Made by a program: the position numbers and the translations under genes
In this document: in pieces, positions 56,299 to 64,000 of the stretch
Position numbering within the stretch: position 1 is the first letter of the stretch
Layout: every line of letters begins with the position of its first letter
Notes under the pieces: model-generated
What the model was told of the DNA's origin: nothing
The model's database searches: none
Seen by the model: the letters and a program-made list of their open reading frames with translations, nothing else
Origin: Roseivivax halotolerans
GTDB lineage: Bacteria > Pseudomonadota > Alphaproteobacteria > Rhodobacterales > Rhodobacteraceae
Assembly (NCBI RefSeq): GCF_900115815.1
Contig: NZ_FOXV01000001.1
Span: 491,393-555,392, forward strand
DNA: 64,000 nucleotides
Direction of reading: 5' to 3'

Positions 56299-58170
56299 AT
56301 GGCTGACGACAAGTCTGCAGGGAAGACCGATACCGGTCCGGCAGAGAACAAGCCCAAGGGAACACCTGCGAAGAAACCGATGAGCGTCGCACCGATCACC
56401 ATCGGCGCGGGTGTCGTTGTCGCCGCTGGTATCGCGTTGACGCTCGGCCTGACCCAGGGCGGCGGCGAAGAAACGGCAAGCGCTGACGAAACGCAGATGG
56501 CCTCCGCCGACATGAGCGGCGAAGGCGACTCGAGCGGCGGCGCGGCCGACGGGAGCTCCGACGGCGAGGCGTCTGGCGAAGCCGCATCCGCGGAAGGTGC
56601 CGAGACCGACAGCGGCGGGTCCGCCGATGCATCTGGCGAGGACACTGCATCCGCCGAAAGCGATGGCGCTTCCGAATCCGAATCCGAAGACGACGCGGCG
56701 AGTGCCGAGGGCGATACAGCAAGCACCGAAGGTGATGCGGCAGGCTCCGACGCGGAAGGCTCCGACAGCGCGGCAGCATCCACGGAAGGCGAAACGTCTT
56801 CCGAGAGCGATACGAGCGCCGAAGGCTCCGAAGACGCCAGTGCGTCGGACGGCTCCGAGACCGAAACCGCATCTGCCGACAGCGAGAGCTCCAGTGAGAG
56901 CGGTGCAGCTTCTGAAGACGCGACCGGTTCTGAGACTGAAACCGCAGCTTCCGAGGGCGATGCCTCCGGTGAGGCCGCGGAAGGCTCTGAAAGCAGCGAG
57001 GGCGGCAGCGACTCTGAAGGATCTGACGCAGCAGCAGCGTCCGACAGCTCTGGTGAAGCAACTGCAGCCGAAGAGAACGCATCCGACGCGAGCAGCGCGG
57101 ACGGCTCCGATGCCGAGGCAGCCGACGGCAGCTCTGAGACCGGCTCGTCCAACGAGAGCACGTCCGAAGCCGACAGCTCCGAAGCTTCGGAGACTGAGGC
57201 GGCATCTGCCGATAGCGGCTCCTCCGAGGAAACTGCCTCGTCTGACGAGGGGAGCTCTTCCGAGGAAAGCGCGTCCGAGGGTGACACGGCCCAAAGCGCG
57301 GAGAGCGGCGGTGACACCGAAGCTTCGGGCACTGAGATGGCCGCGGCCAACAGCCAGTCTTCCAGCGAAGAGAGCGGAAGCTCCGAAGGTTCGGACTCCG
57401 AGGCCGCATCCTCCGAAGGTGACACCTCCGGCGAAAGCGAGTCTGCCTCGGAAGGCAGCGAGAGTTCCGAAAGCAGCAGCGACGAAGCTGAAGGCTCAGG
57501 TACTGAAACCGCATCCGCCGAAGGCGCAGCGTCGGGGGAAAGCGACTCGGGCAGCGAAGGTGGCGAAAGCACCGAAGGCGAGTCTTCCGAAGGCGATGCG
57601 TCGAGTGAAAGCGCTTCGGACGGTGGTGAAGGCTCCGAGACGGAGACCGCTTCCGCCGAAGGTCAAAGCTCGGGCGAAGGTGAAGCGGCTTCTTCCGAAG
57701 GCGAGACGTCGGACAGAGAAGGCTCGAGCGACGAGGCTGCCTCTGAAGAGACCGCAAGCGGCTCTGAGGATGAGTCCCAGCAGGGGTCCGAGACGGCCTC
57801 CGCCGAGGGCGATTCCGAAGGTCAGAGCTCTGACGGCTCCTCCGAGGAGAGCTCGGAGACCGGCAACGCGATGGCAGCCGACCTCAGCGACGAAGACCTC
57901 CAGGAGCTGACCGAAACCGCGACGCAAGCGGCACAGGCCGCCCGGTCCGCGCAAGCCGCCGCGGAAGATGCGCGCGCAGCAGCCGCGGATATCCAGGCTG
58001 CTGCCGATCAGGCCGCGCAAGCCGCAGAGCAAGCTGCGAATGCGGCAGCCGAAGCGTTCGAGCGGCTGCGCCAAGCCAGCGAGTCCATCGGCCAAGGCGG
58101 CAGCGGCTCGTCGGAAGGCGGCAATGGATCGTCGGAAGGCGGCAACGGATCGTCGGATAGCAGTAACTGA
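56299..58170 (+). CDS. Long acidic Ser/Glu/Ala/Gly/Asp-rich membrane-anchored protein, function unknown
   Basis: The 623-residue protein has a basic cytoplasmic tail (residues 1-28), one membrane helix (about 32-53), then about 460 residues made almost only of Ser, Glu, Ala, Gly, Asp and Thr. These are in degenerate repeats such as GSETETASAEG and GTETASAEG. The end has an Ala-rich helix (about residues 535-590, TQAAQAARSAQAAAEDARAA) and a Gly/Ser tail with three GSSEGGN-like units. By the positive-inside rule the acidic part lies in the periplasm. GGGAG stands 6-7 bases before the ATG at 56299. It is disordered and very acidic, perhaps a spacer or osmotic/ion-binding brush. No known family. 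Confidence 0.8.
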   Translation: MADDKSAGKTDTGPAENKPKGTPAKKPMSVAPITIGAGVVVAAGIALTLGLTQGGGEETASADETQMASADMSGEGDSSGGAADGSSDGEASGEAASAEGAETDSGGSADASGEDTASAESDGASESESEDDAASAEGDTASTEGDAAGSDAEGSDSAAASTEGETSSESDTSAEGSEDASASDGSETETASADSESSSESGAASEDATGSETETAASEGDASGEAAEGSESSEGGSDSEGSDAAAASDSSGEATAAEENASDASSADGSDAEAADGSSETGSSNESTSEADSSEASETEAASADSGSSEETASSDEGSSSEESASEGDTAQSAESGGDTEASGTEMAAANSQSSSEESGSSEGSDSEAASSEGDTSGESESASEGSESSESSSDEAEGSGTETASAEGAASGESDSGSEGGESTEGESSEGDASSESASDGGEGSETETASAEGQSSGEGEAASSEGETSDREGSSDEAASEETASGSEDESQQGSETASAEGDSEGQSSDGSSEESSETGNAMAADLSDEDLQELTETATQAAQAARSAQAAAEDARAAAADIQAAADQAAQAAEQAANAAAEAFERLRQASESIGQGGSGSSEGGNGSSEGGNGSSDSSN

Positions 58171-58191
58171 TCGCTGCTCCTGCAAAGCTTG

Positions 58192-58221
58192 AAGGGCGTC
58201 TCTTCGGAGGCGCCCTTTTTT
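58192..58221 (+). terminator. Rho-independent terminator after the acidic protein gene
   Basis: AAGGGCG-T-CTC pairs with GAG-G-CGCCCTT around a TTCG loop, followed by a run of T. It separates this gene from clpB. Confidence 0.88.
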
Positions 58222-58233
58222 GCGTGTTGCATT

Positions 58234-58259
58234 CTTGCACCAACCGAAGCCGACCCCAT
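58234..58259 (+). promoter_or_regulatory. Predicted heat-shock (RpoH) promoter of clpB
   Basis: CTTGCA (58234-58239), a 14-base spacer and CCCCAT (58254-58259) match the alphaproteobacterial RpoH pattern CTTGAA-N(12-15)-CCCCAT, about 80 bases before the clpB ATG. Confidence 0.65.
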
Positions 58260-58340
58260 CTATCTCTTGAGGCTCCGAAAAATTGATGTGCCGCATGACG
58301 GGCATCGAAACGGTCGGAGCGCTTTACCAAGGAGAGACCC

Positions 58341-60956
58341 ATGAACCTAGAGAAGTTCACGGAACGTGCGCGCGGCTTCATTCAGGCCGCACAGACCATC
58401 GCGATGCGGGAAAGCCATCAGCGCATCGCACCCGAGCATCTGCTGAAAGCCCTGCTCGACGACGACCAGGGATTGGCGTCCAATCTCATTTCCCGCGCCG
58501 GCGGCGCGCCGGACCGCGTCCGGCAAGCGCTTGATCTTGCGCTCGGCAAGGTGCCGAAAGTTTCGGGTGATGCGGGCCAGACTTACCTCGACGCCGCGAC
58601 TGGCCGGGTTCTTGCCGAAGCCGAGAAGCTTGCCAAGAAGGCTGGCGACAGCTTCGTGCCGGTCGAGCGGATGCTGACCGCCCTTGCGATGGTGAAAAGC
58701 CCTGCGAAAGAAGCATTGGACGCGGGTGCGGTGAACGCGCAGAACCTCAATGCCGCGATCAACGACATCCGCAAGGGTCGGACCGCTGACAGCGCCAATG
58801 CCGAAGAAGGCTATGATGCGCTTAAGAAATATGCGCTCGACCTCACCGCGCGGGCCGAGGAAGGCAAGATCGATCCGATCATCGGTCGCGACGAGGAAAT
58901 CCGCCGCGCGATGCAGGTTCTGAGCCGCCGCACCAAGAACAACCCGGTGCTCATCGGTGAGCCCGGCGTCGGCAAGACCGCGATCGCCGAGGGCCTCGCC
59001 CTGCGGATCGTCGATGGTGACGTCCCCGAAAGCTTGCGGAACAAGCGTCTCATGGCGCTCGACATGGGCGCGCTTATCGCTGGCGCGAAGTATCGCGGAG
59101 AGTTCGAGGAACGTCTGAAGGCCATCCTGAAAGAGATCGAGGCCGCAGCCGGAGAGATCATCCTCTTCATCGACGAGATGCACACGCTGGTCGGCGCCGG
59201 CAAAGCCGATGGCGCGATGGATGCCTCGAACCTTCTGAAGCCTGCTCTGGCGCGGGGTGAGCTGCATTGTGTCGGTGCGACCACGCTCGACGAGTACCGC
59301 AAGCATGTCGAGAAGGACGCGGCCCTTGCCCGGCGGTTCCAGCCGCTCATGGTGAATGAACCTACGGTCGAGGATACGATCTCCATCCTCCGGGGCATCA
59401 AGGAGAAATACGAGCTGCACCACGGCGTGAGGATCTCGGACTCCGCACTCGTTTCGGCTGCGCAGCTTTCGCACCGCTACATCACCGACCGTTTCCTGCC
59501 CGACAAGGCGATCGACCTGATGGACGAAGCCGCCTCGCGGCTGCGAATGGCGGTCGATTCCAAGCCAGAGGAGCTCGACGCGCTCGACCGGCAGATCCTG
59601 CAGATGCAGATCGAACAGGAGGCGCTTCGGAAAGAAGACGATGCCGCGTCGAAGGATCGGTTGACCAAGCTCGAGAAGGATCTCGCCGAGCTGCAGGAAC
59701 GCGCCTCCGAGATGACTGCCAAGTGGCAAGCCGAACGCGACAAGCTCAGCAAGTCACGCGAGCTCAAGGAGCAGCTCGACCGGGCGCGCGCCGATCTCGA
59801 GATCGCCAAGCGCAACGGCGATCTCGCAAAGGCGGGTGAGCTCAGCTACGGCGTGATCCCGGGTCTCGAGAAAGAGCTGAACCAGGCCGAGGATGCCGGA
59901 GAGGACGTGATGGTCGAAGAGGCCGTCCGCCCCGAGCAGATTGCCCAGGTCGTCGAGCGCTGGACGGGTATCCCGACCTCCAGGATGCTGGAAGGGGAGC
60001 GCGAAAAGCTGCTGCGGATGGAAGACGGTCTGCACAAGCGGGTCATCGGACAGGATCAGGCTGTCCGTGCCGTGGCGAATGCCGTGCGCCGCGCCCGTGC
60101 GGGTCTGAACGACGAGAACCGCCCCTTGGGATCGTTCCTGTTCCTCGGGCCGACCGGCGTCGGCAAGACCGAACTGACCAAGGCTGTTGCCGAGTTCCTC
60201 TTCGATGATGACGGCGCGATGGTGCGAATCGACATGTCGGAGTTCATGGAGAAGCACGCGGTGGCCCGGCTCATTGGCGCGCCTCCGGGGTATGTGGGCT
60301 ACGACGAGGGCGGCGTTCTGACCGAGGCAGTCCGGCGCAAGCCTTACCAGGTCGTGCTCTTCGACGAGGTGGAGAAGGCGCATCCGGACGTGTTCAACGT
60401 GCTTCTGCAGGTTCTCGACGACGGTGTGCTGACCGATGGTCAGGGCCGCACCGTCGACTTCAAGCAGACGCTCATCGTACTGACGTCGAACCTTGGCAGT
60501 CAGGCGCTCAGCCAGTTGCCGGAAGGTGCTGACAGCGGCAAGGCCAAGCAGGACGTGATGGACGCGGTGCGCGCGCATTTCCGTCCTGAATTCCTCAACC
60601 GGCTCGATGAGACGATCATCTTCGATCGCCTGAAGCGCGAGGACATGGGTGGCATCGTAGAGATCCAGCTGGCGCGCCTCCTGAACCGCCTTGCGAGCCG
60701 CAAGGTCACGCTCGAGCTGGACGATGCCGCGAAGGATTGGCTGGCCGACGAAGGCTATGATCCGGTGTTCGGTGCGCGGCCACTCAAGAGGGTGATCCAA
60801 CGCGCTCTTCAGGATCCATTGGCCGAGATGATCCTCGCGGGCGACGTGACCGATGGCAGCGTCCTGCCGGTCTCGGCGAGTGCGGATGGACTGGTGATCG
60901 GGGACAAGGTGGCGTCTTCGAATCGCCCGCGCCCGGACGATGCCGTCGTGCACTGA
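58341..60956 (+). CDS. clpB: ATP-dependent disaggregase ClpB
   Basis: ClpB works with DnaK to pull proteins out of aggregates. The 871-residue protein has the N-terminal double Clp_N repeat ([15 protein letters not shown]), two AAA+ modules with Walker A motifs [14 protein letters not shown] and [17 protein letters not shown], and a coiled-coil M domain between them (about residues 410-525). It stands alone after a terminator and an RpoH-like promoter. Confidence 0.98.
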   Translation: MNLEKFTERARGFIQAAQTIAMRESHQRIAPEHLLKALLDDDQGLASNLISRAGGAPDRVRQALDLALGKVPKVSGDAGQTYLDAATGRVLAEAEKLAKKAGDSFVPVERMLTALAMVKSPAKEALDAGAVNAQNLNAAINDIRKGRTADSANAEEGYDALKKYALDLTARAEEGKIDPIIGRDEEIRRAMQVLSRRTKNNPVLIGEPGVGKTAIAEGLALRIVDGDVPESLRNKRLMALDMGALIAGAKYRGEFEERLKAILKEIEAAAGEIILFIDEMHTLVGAGKADGAMDASNLLKPALARGELHCVGATTLDEYRKHVEKDAALARRFQPLMVNEPTVEDTISILRGIKEKYELHHGVRISDSALVSAAQLSHRYITDRFLPDKAIDLMDEAASRLRMAVDSKPEELDALDRQILQMQIEQEALRKEDDAASKDRLTKLEKDLAELQERASEMTAKWQAERDKLSKSRELKEQLDRARADLEIAKRNGDLAKAGELSYGVIPGLEKELNQAEDAGEDVMVEEAVRPEQIAQVVERWTGIPTSRMLEGEREKLLRMEDGLHKRVIGQDQAVRAVANAVRRARAGLNDENRPLGSFLFLGPTGVGKTELTKAVAEFLFDDDGAMVRIDMSEFMEKHAVARLIGAPPGYVGYDEGGVLTEAVRRKPYQVVLFDEVEKAHPDVFNVLLQVLDDGVLTDGQGRTVDFKQTLIVLTSNLGSQALSQLPEGADSGKAKQDVMDAVRAHFRPEFLNRLDETIIFDRLKREDMGGIVEIQLARLLNRLASRKVTLELDDAAKDWLADEGYDPVFGARPLKRVIQRALQDPLAEMILAGDVTDGSVLPVSASADGLVIGDKVASSNRPRPDDAVVH

Positions 60957-60996
60957 GACGGATGCGATGCAGCCCAAGCGGTACGTAACCGCACAC

Positions 60997-61025
60997 GCAC
61001 CCGCGAGAGTTCATTTCGCGGGTGC
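60997..61025 (+). terminator. Hairpin after clpB, probable terminator
   Basis: GCACCCGCGA (60997-61006) pairs perfectly with TCGCGGGTGC (61016-61025) over a 9-base loop. The downstream T content is modest (CTTCATTTATATTTTG), so termination is likely but not certain. Confidence 0.65.
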
Positions 61026-61108
61026 GCTTCATTTATATTTTGAGCAGATGGCCAAACGCGACTGAACAAAGGTCGTTTTGTCACGCGAACGTCGATCATT
61101 CGATGTAT

Positions 61109-61142
61109 GTTATGCAAATTCGCAATAGCCGATTTGCATAAC
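61109..61142. promoter_or_regulatory. Perfect 11-bp dyad upstream of the zinc-ribbon microprotein
   Basis: GTTATGCAAAT (61109-61119) and ATTTGCATAAC (61132-61142) are perfect complements with a 12-base spacer. The dyad ends 22 bases before the GTG start of the microprotein gene. It could be an operator for a dimeric regulator or fold as an RNA hairpin in the leader. Confidence 0.65.
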
Positions 61143-61164
61143 GGCTGCACAGTGAGGGGTTGCT

Positions 61165-61338
61165 GTGGCAAAACGTATTTTCAAATGCTCGTATTGTTCT
61201 CACCGGCTCCGGTTCGGTGCGACGGAATGCTCAAACTGCGGAAGCGGAACGCCAATACTAAACCGCTCTTGGGCGCACGTACTGACGGGAACCATGCTCG
61301 TCTCGGCGATGGCGTTGTTGCTTCTTTCTTTAAGGTGA
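61165..61338 (+). CDS. 57-residue zinc-ribbon microprotein with a C-terminal membrane helix
   Basis: A GTG at 61165, 5 bases after GAGGGG, opens a 57-codon frame. Four cysteines form a zinc ribbon: CxxC at residues 8-11 (KCSYCS) and CxxC at 22-25 (ECSNCG), with basic residues between them. A hydrophobic helix follows from about residue 38 (HVLTGTMLVSAMALLLLSLR), ending at the stop. This is a coherent two-part architecture, much like small membrane zinc-ribbon proteins. A perfect dyad lies just upstream. No family assignment; likely bacterial inner-membrane, ribbon in the cytoplasm. Confidence 0.7.
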   Translation: MAKRIFKCSYCSHRLRFGATECSNCGSGTPILNRSWAHVLTGTMLVSAMALLLLSLR

Positions 61339-61410
61339 AAATGCATTGTCGGGTTGGCGCGATAACTTCATGTCCGTCTCGCGGACGCGTGAACGTTGCG
61401 CCAAACGGAT

Positions 61411-61433
61411 CGGGGCGGCCACAAGCCGCCCCG
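61411..61433 (-). terminator. Hairpin downstream of the fasciclin gene
   Basis: CGGGGCGGC and GCCGCCCCG form a perfect 9-bp stem with a 5-base loop just after the leftward fasciclin gene. On that strand the following bases (ATCCGTTT) are only mildly T-rich. Confidence 0.55.
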
Positions 61434-61443
61434 ACGCCTGAAC

Positions 61444-61932
61444 TCATTCGGACGGCATCAGCACCGAGTCGATGACATGGATCACGCCGTTCGATGCCTC
61501 GATGTCGGCGCTGGTGACGGTTGCGTCGTTCACCATGACGGTGTCGCCGTCGATGGAGACGGTCACAGTGCTGCCTTCGACGGTTTCTGCTTCCATGCCG
61601 TCGGACAGATCACCGGACATCACGGCACCCGAGACAACATGGTAGGTGAGGATCGAGGTCAGCTGATCCTGGTTCTCTTCCATGAGCAGCTCGTCGACGG
61701 TGCCTTCCGGCAGTGCCTCGAAGGCTTCGTCGGTCGGCGCGAAGACGGTGTAGGGGCCTTCTCCGGTCAGCGTCTCGACAAGACCCGCCGCCTCGGCTGC
61801 GGCGAGGAGCGTGGTGAAGTTGCCCGCATCCTGCGCGGTTTCAACAATGTTCATCTCGTCCTGAGCGAACGCCGCGGTGCCGAGCGACGTGGTAGCAGCC
61901 AACGTCAATGCGAGGTAAGTTCTGCGGAACAT
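61444..61932 (-). CDS. Secreted fasciclin-domain protein
   Basis: The 162-residue protein has a signal peptide (residues 4-23, cleavage after AAFA) and one fasciclin (FAS1) domain. Both FAS1 signatures are visible: YTVFAPTDEAFEALP (H1) and NGVIHVIDSVLMP (H2), with YHVV between. FAS1 domains mediate adhesion or extracellular interactions. The ATG at 61932 follows GGAGA. It is divergent from msrP. Confidence 0.92.
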   Translation of the reverse strand: MFRRTYLALTLAATTSLGTAAFAQDEMNIVETAQDAGNFTTLLAAAEAAGLVETLTGEGPYTVFAPTDEAFEALPEGTVDELLMEENQDQLTSILTYHVVSGAVMSGDLSDGMEAETVEGSTVTVSIDGDTVMVNDATVTSADIEASNGVIHVIDSVLMPSE

Positions 61933-61955
61933 CAAACTCTCCTATTTTGGTGTCC

Positions 61956-61972
61956 GATGCAGGATCTGCATC
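61956..61972. promoter_or_regulatory. Short dyad in the fasciclin leader
   Basis: GATGCAG and CTGCATC are perfect complements around a 3-base spacer, 24 bases before the fasciclin start. Possible operator or leader hairpin. Confidence 0.35.
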
Positions 61973-62227
61973 TGGCTGACCTACGTAGCCGGACACGAAA
62001 AAGATCACCTCACGGGGCGGAGAGACGGCGGGGATCCGCGCTTGACGGAAAGGCCCGGCTCACTAAGCCACGGCCCATTTGGTTTTCCAATGAACTCATC
62101 GTTACCCTGCGTCACTCGGGACGCGGAAAACGCGAAAGATTTCATCGAAACCACGGCAAGTTGAGCCAGCTGTGCTTGGCGTTCAAGCCGGGCCGCGCGT
62201 AGCATCGGCGAAACTTCCGGAGGTTTC

Positions 62228-63139
62228 ATGGCGCATCGCTGGACGAACACTTTCACACGGGCCGACGCGACGCCCGAGCCGATTTTCCTCAATCGCCGGC
62301 AGATCATCGCGGGCCTGGCTGCCGGCTCGGTCGCGGGGGGCCTTTTCTCCACGCGGGCGCGCGCGCAAGCGGAAGGTCTTGAGCCGAACGACTGGGAGGA
62401 GATCACCCAGTACAACAATTACTACGAGTTCGGCACCGGCAAGGACGACCCGGCGCGCCTCGCCGGTCAGCTGACGACATCGCCCTGGGCGATCGAGATC
62501 GATGGCATGGTCGAGCGTCCCGGCACCTACGACTTCGAAGATATCCTGTCCGAGATGACCATCGAGGAGCGCATCTACCGCTTCCGCTGCGTGGAGGCCT
62601 GGTCGATGGTCGTGCCCTGGAACGGCTTCGAACTGGCTGATCTTCTGGACATGGCTGGCGTTCAGGACGGCGCACGGTACGTTGCATTCGAGACGCTGCT
62701 GCGTCCCGAAGAGATGCCGGGCGTTTCGCGCCCGGTTCTCGAATGGCCGTATGTGGAGGGTCTGCGGCTCGACGAGGCGCGCCATCCGCTCACCATTATG
62801 GCGACCGGCATTTATGGGCGGGACATTCCAAACCAGAATGGCGCACCGATCCGGCTGGTCGTGCCGTGGAAATACGGGTTCAAGTCGATCAAGAGCATCG
62901 TGCGGATCACGCTCACGGACAGCGAGCCGCCGACGAGCTGGAACAAGGCCAATCCGCGCGAGTACGGCTTCTATTCGAACGTGAACCCGAACGTGGATCA
63001 TCCCCGCTGGTCACAAGCCACCGAGCGCGAGATCGGCGGCGGGCTCTTCAGCCCGCGCAAACCGACGCTCATGTTCAACGGTTACGAAGACGAGGTCGCC
63101 GCGCTCTATGAAGGCATGGATCTGTCGGTGAACTTCTGA
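62228..63139 (+). CDS. msrP: Periplasmic methionine sulfoxide reductase catalytic subunit MsrP
   Basis: MsrP is a molybdopterin enzyme that repairs oxidised methionines in periplasmic proteins. The 303-residue protein has a Tat signal ([17 protein letters not shown]), the Mo-ligand cysteine in [10 protein letters not shown], and the C-terminal motifs [12 protein letters not shown] and [13 protein letters not shown] lies 5-6 bases before its ATG. It overlaps msrQ by one base. Confidence 0.96.
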   Translation: MAHRWTNTFTRADATPEPIFLNRRQIIAGLAAGSVAGGLFSTRARAQAEGLEPNDWEEITQYNNYYEFGTGKDDPARLAGQLTTSPWAIEIDGMVERPGTYDFEDILSEMTIEERIYRFRCVEAWSMVVPWNGFELADLLDMAGVQDGARYVAFETLLRPEEMPGVSRPVLEWPYVEGLRLDEARHPLTIMATGIYGRDIPNQNGAPIRLVVPWKYGFKSIKSIVRITLTDSEPPTSWNKANPREYGFYSNVNPNVDHPRWSQATEREIGGGLFSPRKPTLMFNGYEDEVAALYEGMDLSVNF

Positions 63140-63756
63140 TGGCGTGGCGCGACAGGGTAAATGGCTGGGCTCGGCGCATTCCGACCTGGGCCGTCTACCT
63201 TGTCTACGCGTTGCCCGCGCCCTGGTTCTTCTATCTCGGGCTGACCGGCGGACTTGGCGTCGAGCCAATAGAAGCGCTGGAGCATGAATACGGCGAGATC
63301 GCGCTTCAGCTTCTGATCATCGGTCTCTGCATCACACCTCTGCGGCGTCATGCAGGTCTGAACTTCATGAAGTTCCGGCGCGCCTTCGGCCTGCTCGCCT
63401 TCTTCTACGTGGTGCTGCACCTGAGCGTTTGGGCGATCCTCGATGTACAGGCGCTTTCGGCCGTCTGGGCCGATATCGTGAAGCGCCCCTATATCACCGT
63501 GGGCATGGCGGGTTTCCTTTTGCTCCTGCCGCTCGCGCTGACATCGAACGCTTTATCCGTCCGCAGGCTCGGCCCGCGTTGGCGCAAACTGCATCGGCTC
63601 GTCTATCCGGCGGTGCTGCTCGGTGCGATTCACTTCGTGATGCTCCGCAAGGGCCTGCAGATCGAACCGCTGATCTACCTTTTGGTGGTCGTCGCACTGC
63701 TCGCTTTGCGACTCGAAGTGCGTTCGATTCCCGGATTTGCGCGCTCACGCGGCTGA
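63139..63756 (+). CDS. msrQ: Haem-binding membrane subunit MsrQ
   Basis: MsrQ passes electrons from the respiratory chain to MsrP. The 205-residue protein has about six membrane helices of the ferric-reductase type with haem-ligand histidines in VLHLSVWAIL and LHRLVYPAVLLGAIHFVM. Its ATG overlaps the msrP stop. The msrPQ pair guards the envelope against reactive chlorine and oxygen species. Confidence 0.95.
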   Translation: MAWRDRVNGWARRIPTWAVYLVYALPAPWFFYLGLTGGLGVEPIEALEHEYGEIALQLLIIGLCITPLRRHAGLNFMKFRRAFGLLAFFYVVLHLSVWAILDVQALSAVWADIVKRPYITVGMAGFLLLLPLALTSNALSVRRLGPRWRKLHRLVYPAVLLGAIHFVMLRKGLQIEPLIYLLVVVALLALRLEVRSIPGFARSRG

Positions 63757-63917
63757 ACTTGCGCTCTTCCGCTGGCTTGCCCTGTTAGCGCGGCGAGTAC
63801 CGCGAAAGATCCTTGCGATCGGACGTAGGGTCCGCGACAGAATTTTCCCACAACTTACTGAAAACTAGACTGAAACCGGAAATCTGAAGAAAAATTGGAT
63901 TTTCTCGAATTTTCTTC

Positions 63918-63946
63918 TTGCGGGTTTGGAGAGGTATCCGTAGATA
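63918..63946 (+). promoter_or_regulatory. Predicted strong promoter of an rRNA operon beyond the right edge
   Basis: TTGCGG (63918-63923), a 17-base spacer and TAGATA (63941-63946) are followed by a GC-rich leader with a GCGC/GCGC-type stem. The stretch resembles the conserved sequence before 16S rRNA in Rhodobacteraceae. The 16S gene itself is outside the window. Confidence 0.5.
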
Positions 63947-64000
63947 GCGCTTCACCGGCGGCGCTGAGGCGCGGTTGGGGCGCCAGACGGGGCGGCGGCG

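Noticed and set aside
56166..57757. Long antisense open frames opposite the acidic protein gene
   Set aside because: They mirror the low-complexity composition (Ser/Leu/Pro- or Arg-rich translations) and have no start signal or family likeness.
61107..61475. 122-codon frame overlapping the zinc-ribbon microprotein
   Set aside because: Begins inside the dyad, runs across the microprotein and a terminator, and shows no domain; the GTG frame at 61165 has the coherent protein.

Overview
The window is a high-G+C alphaproteobacterial chromosome segment, most likely from a Roseobacter-group member of the Rhodobacteraceae. It opens inside an aerobic anoxygenic photosynthesis gene cluster (acsF, puhE, hemA and a c-type cytochrome). 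It also carries a dnaA-dnaN-recF-gyrB core, a pyruvate dehydrogenase operon with a lipoyl-bearing E3, and an RpoE/ChrR singlet-oxygen locus with its divergent five-gene operon. No plasmid, phage, insertion sequence, CRISPR array or tRNA was found. The last 80 bases look like an rRNA operon promoter running off the right edge.

Layout. 1-4.0 kb: tail of the photosynthesis cluster. 4.1-9.2 kb: part of a flagellar cluster (motB, a broken flgE fused to an inverted fliC stub, an AT-rich fliK, flgD). 9.2-21.3 kb: ubiquinone genes (ubiB, ubiE), mutM, an enoyl-CoA hydratase, rpsT and the replication genes. 21.4-27.6 kb: homogentisate catabolism (MarR regulator, atypical metallo-beta-lactamase-fold protein, FAD hydroxylase with a DUF2783 partner, hmgA, a maiA stub, fahA). 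27.7-38.2 kb: a RegA-like regulator, a membrane-anchored alpha/beta hydrolase, a GcvT/DmdA-like folate enzyme, a DoxX-like membrane protein, folD and fhs, a truncated glyoxylate reductase, and a sulfur dioxygenase-like/rhodanese pair. 38.3-47.6 kb: mutL, rmuC and aceE-aceF-lpdA. 47.7-53.7 kb: chrR-rpoE and the divergent sigma-E operon. 53.7-64 kb: dinB, pyrF, a long acidic Ser/Glu/Ala/Asp/Gly-rich membrane-anchored protein, clpB, a previously unlisted zinc-ribbon microprotein behind a perfect dyad, a fasciclin protein, msrPQ, and the rRNA promoter region.

How it fits together. Bacteriochlorophyll and haem synthesis, RpoE/ChrR and MsrPQ all fit a phototroph facing singlet oxygen. The FAD/DUF2783 pair plausibly feeds homogentisate to HmgA and FahA. 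The GcvT/DmdA-like protein, FolD and Fhs form a tetrahydrofolate one-carbon group.

The most distinctive theme is gene loss by deletion. Three genes end abruptly at sharp junctions: flgE (with the facing fliC), maiA, and a glyoxylate/hydroxypyruvate reductase. The flgE/fliC junction lies on a short shared sequence, as expected of a microhomology deletion, and should disable the flagellum unless other copies exist.
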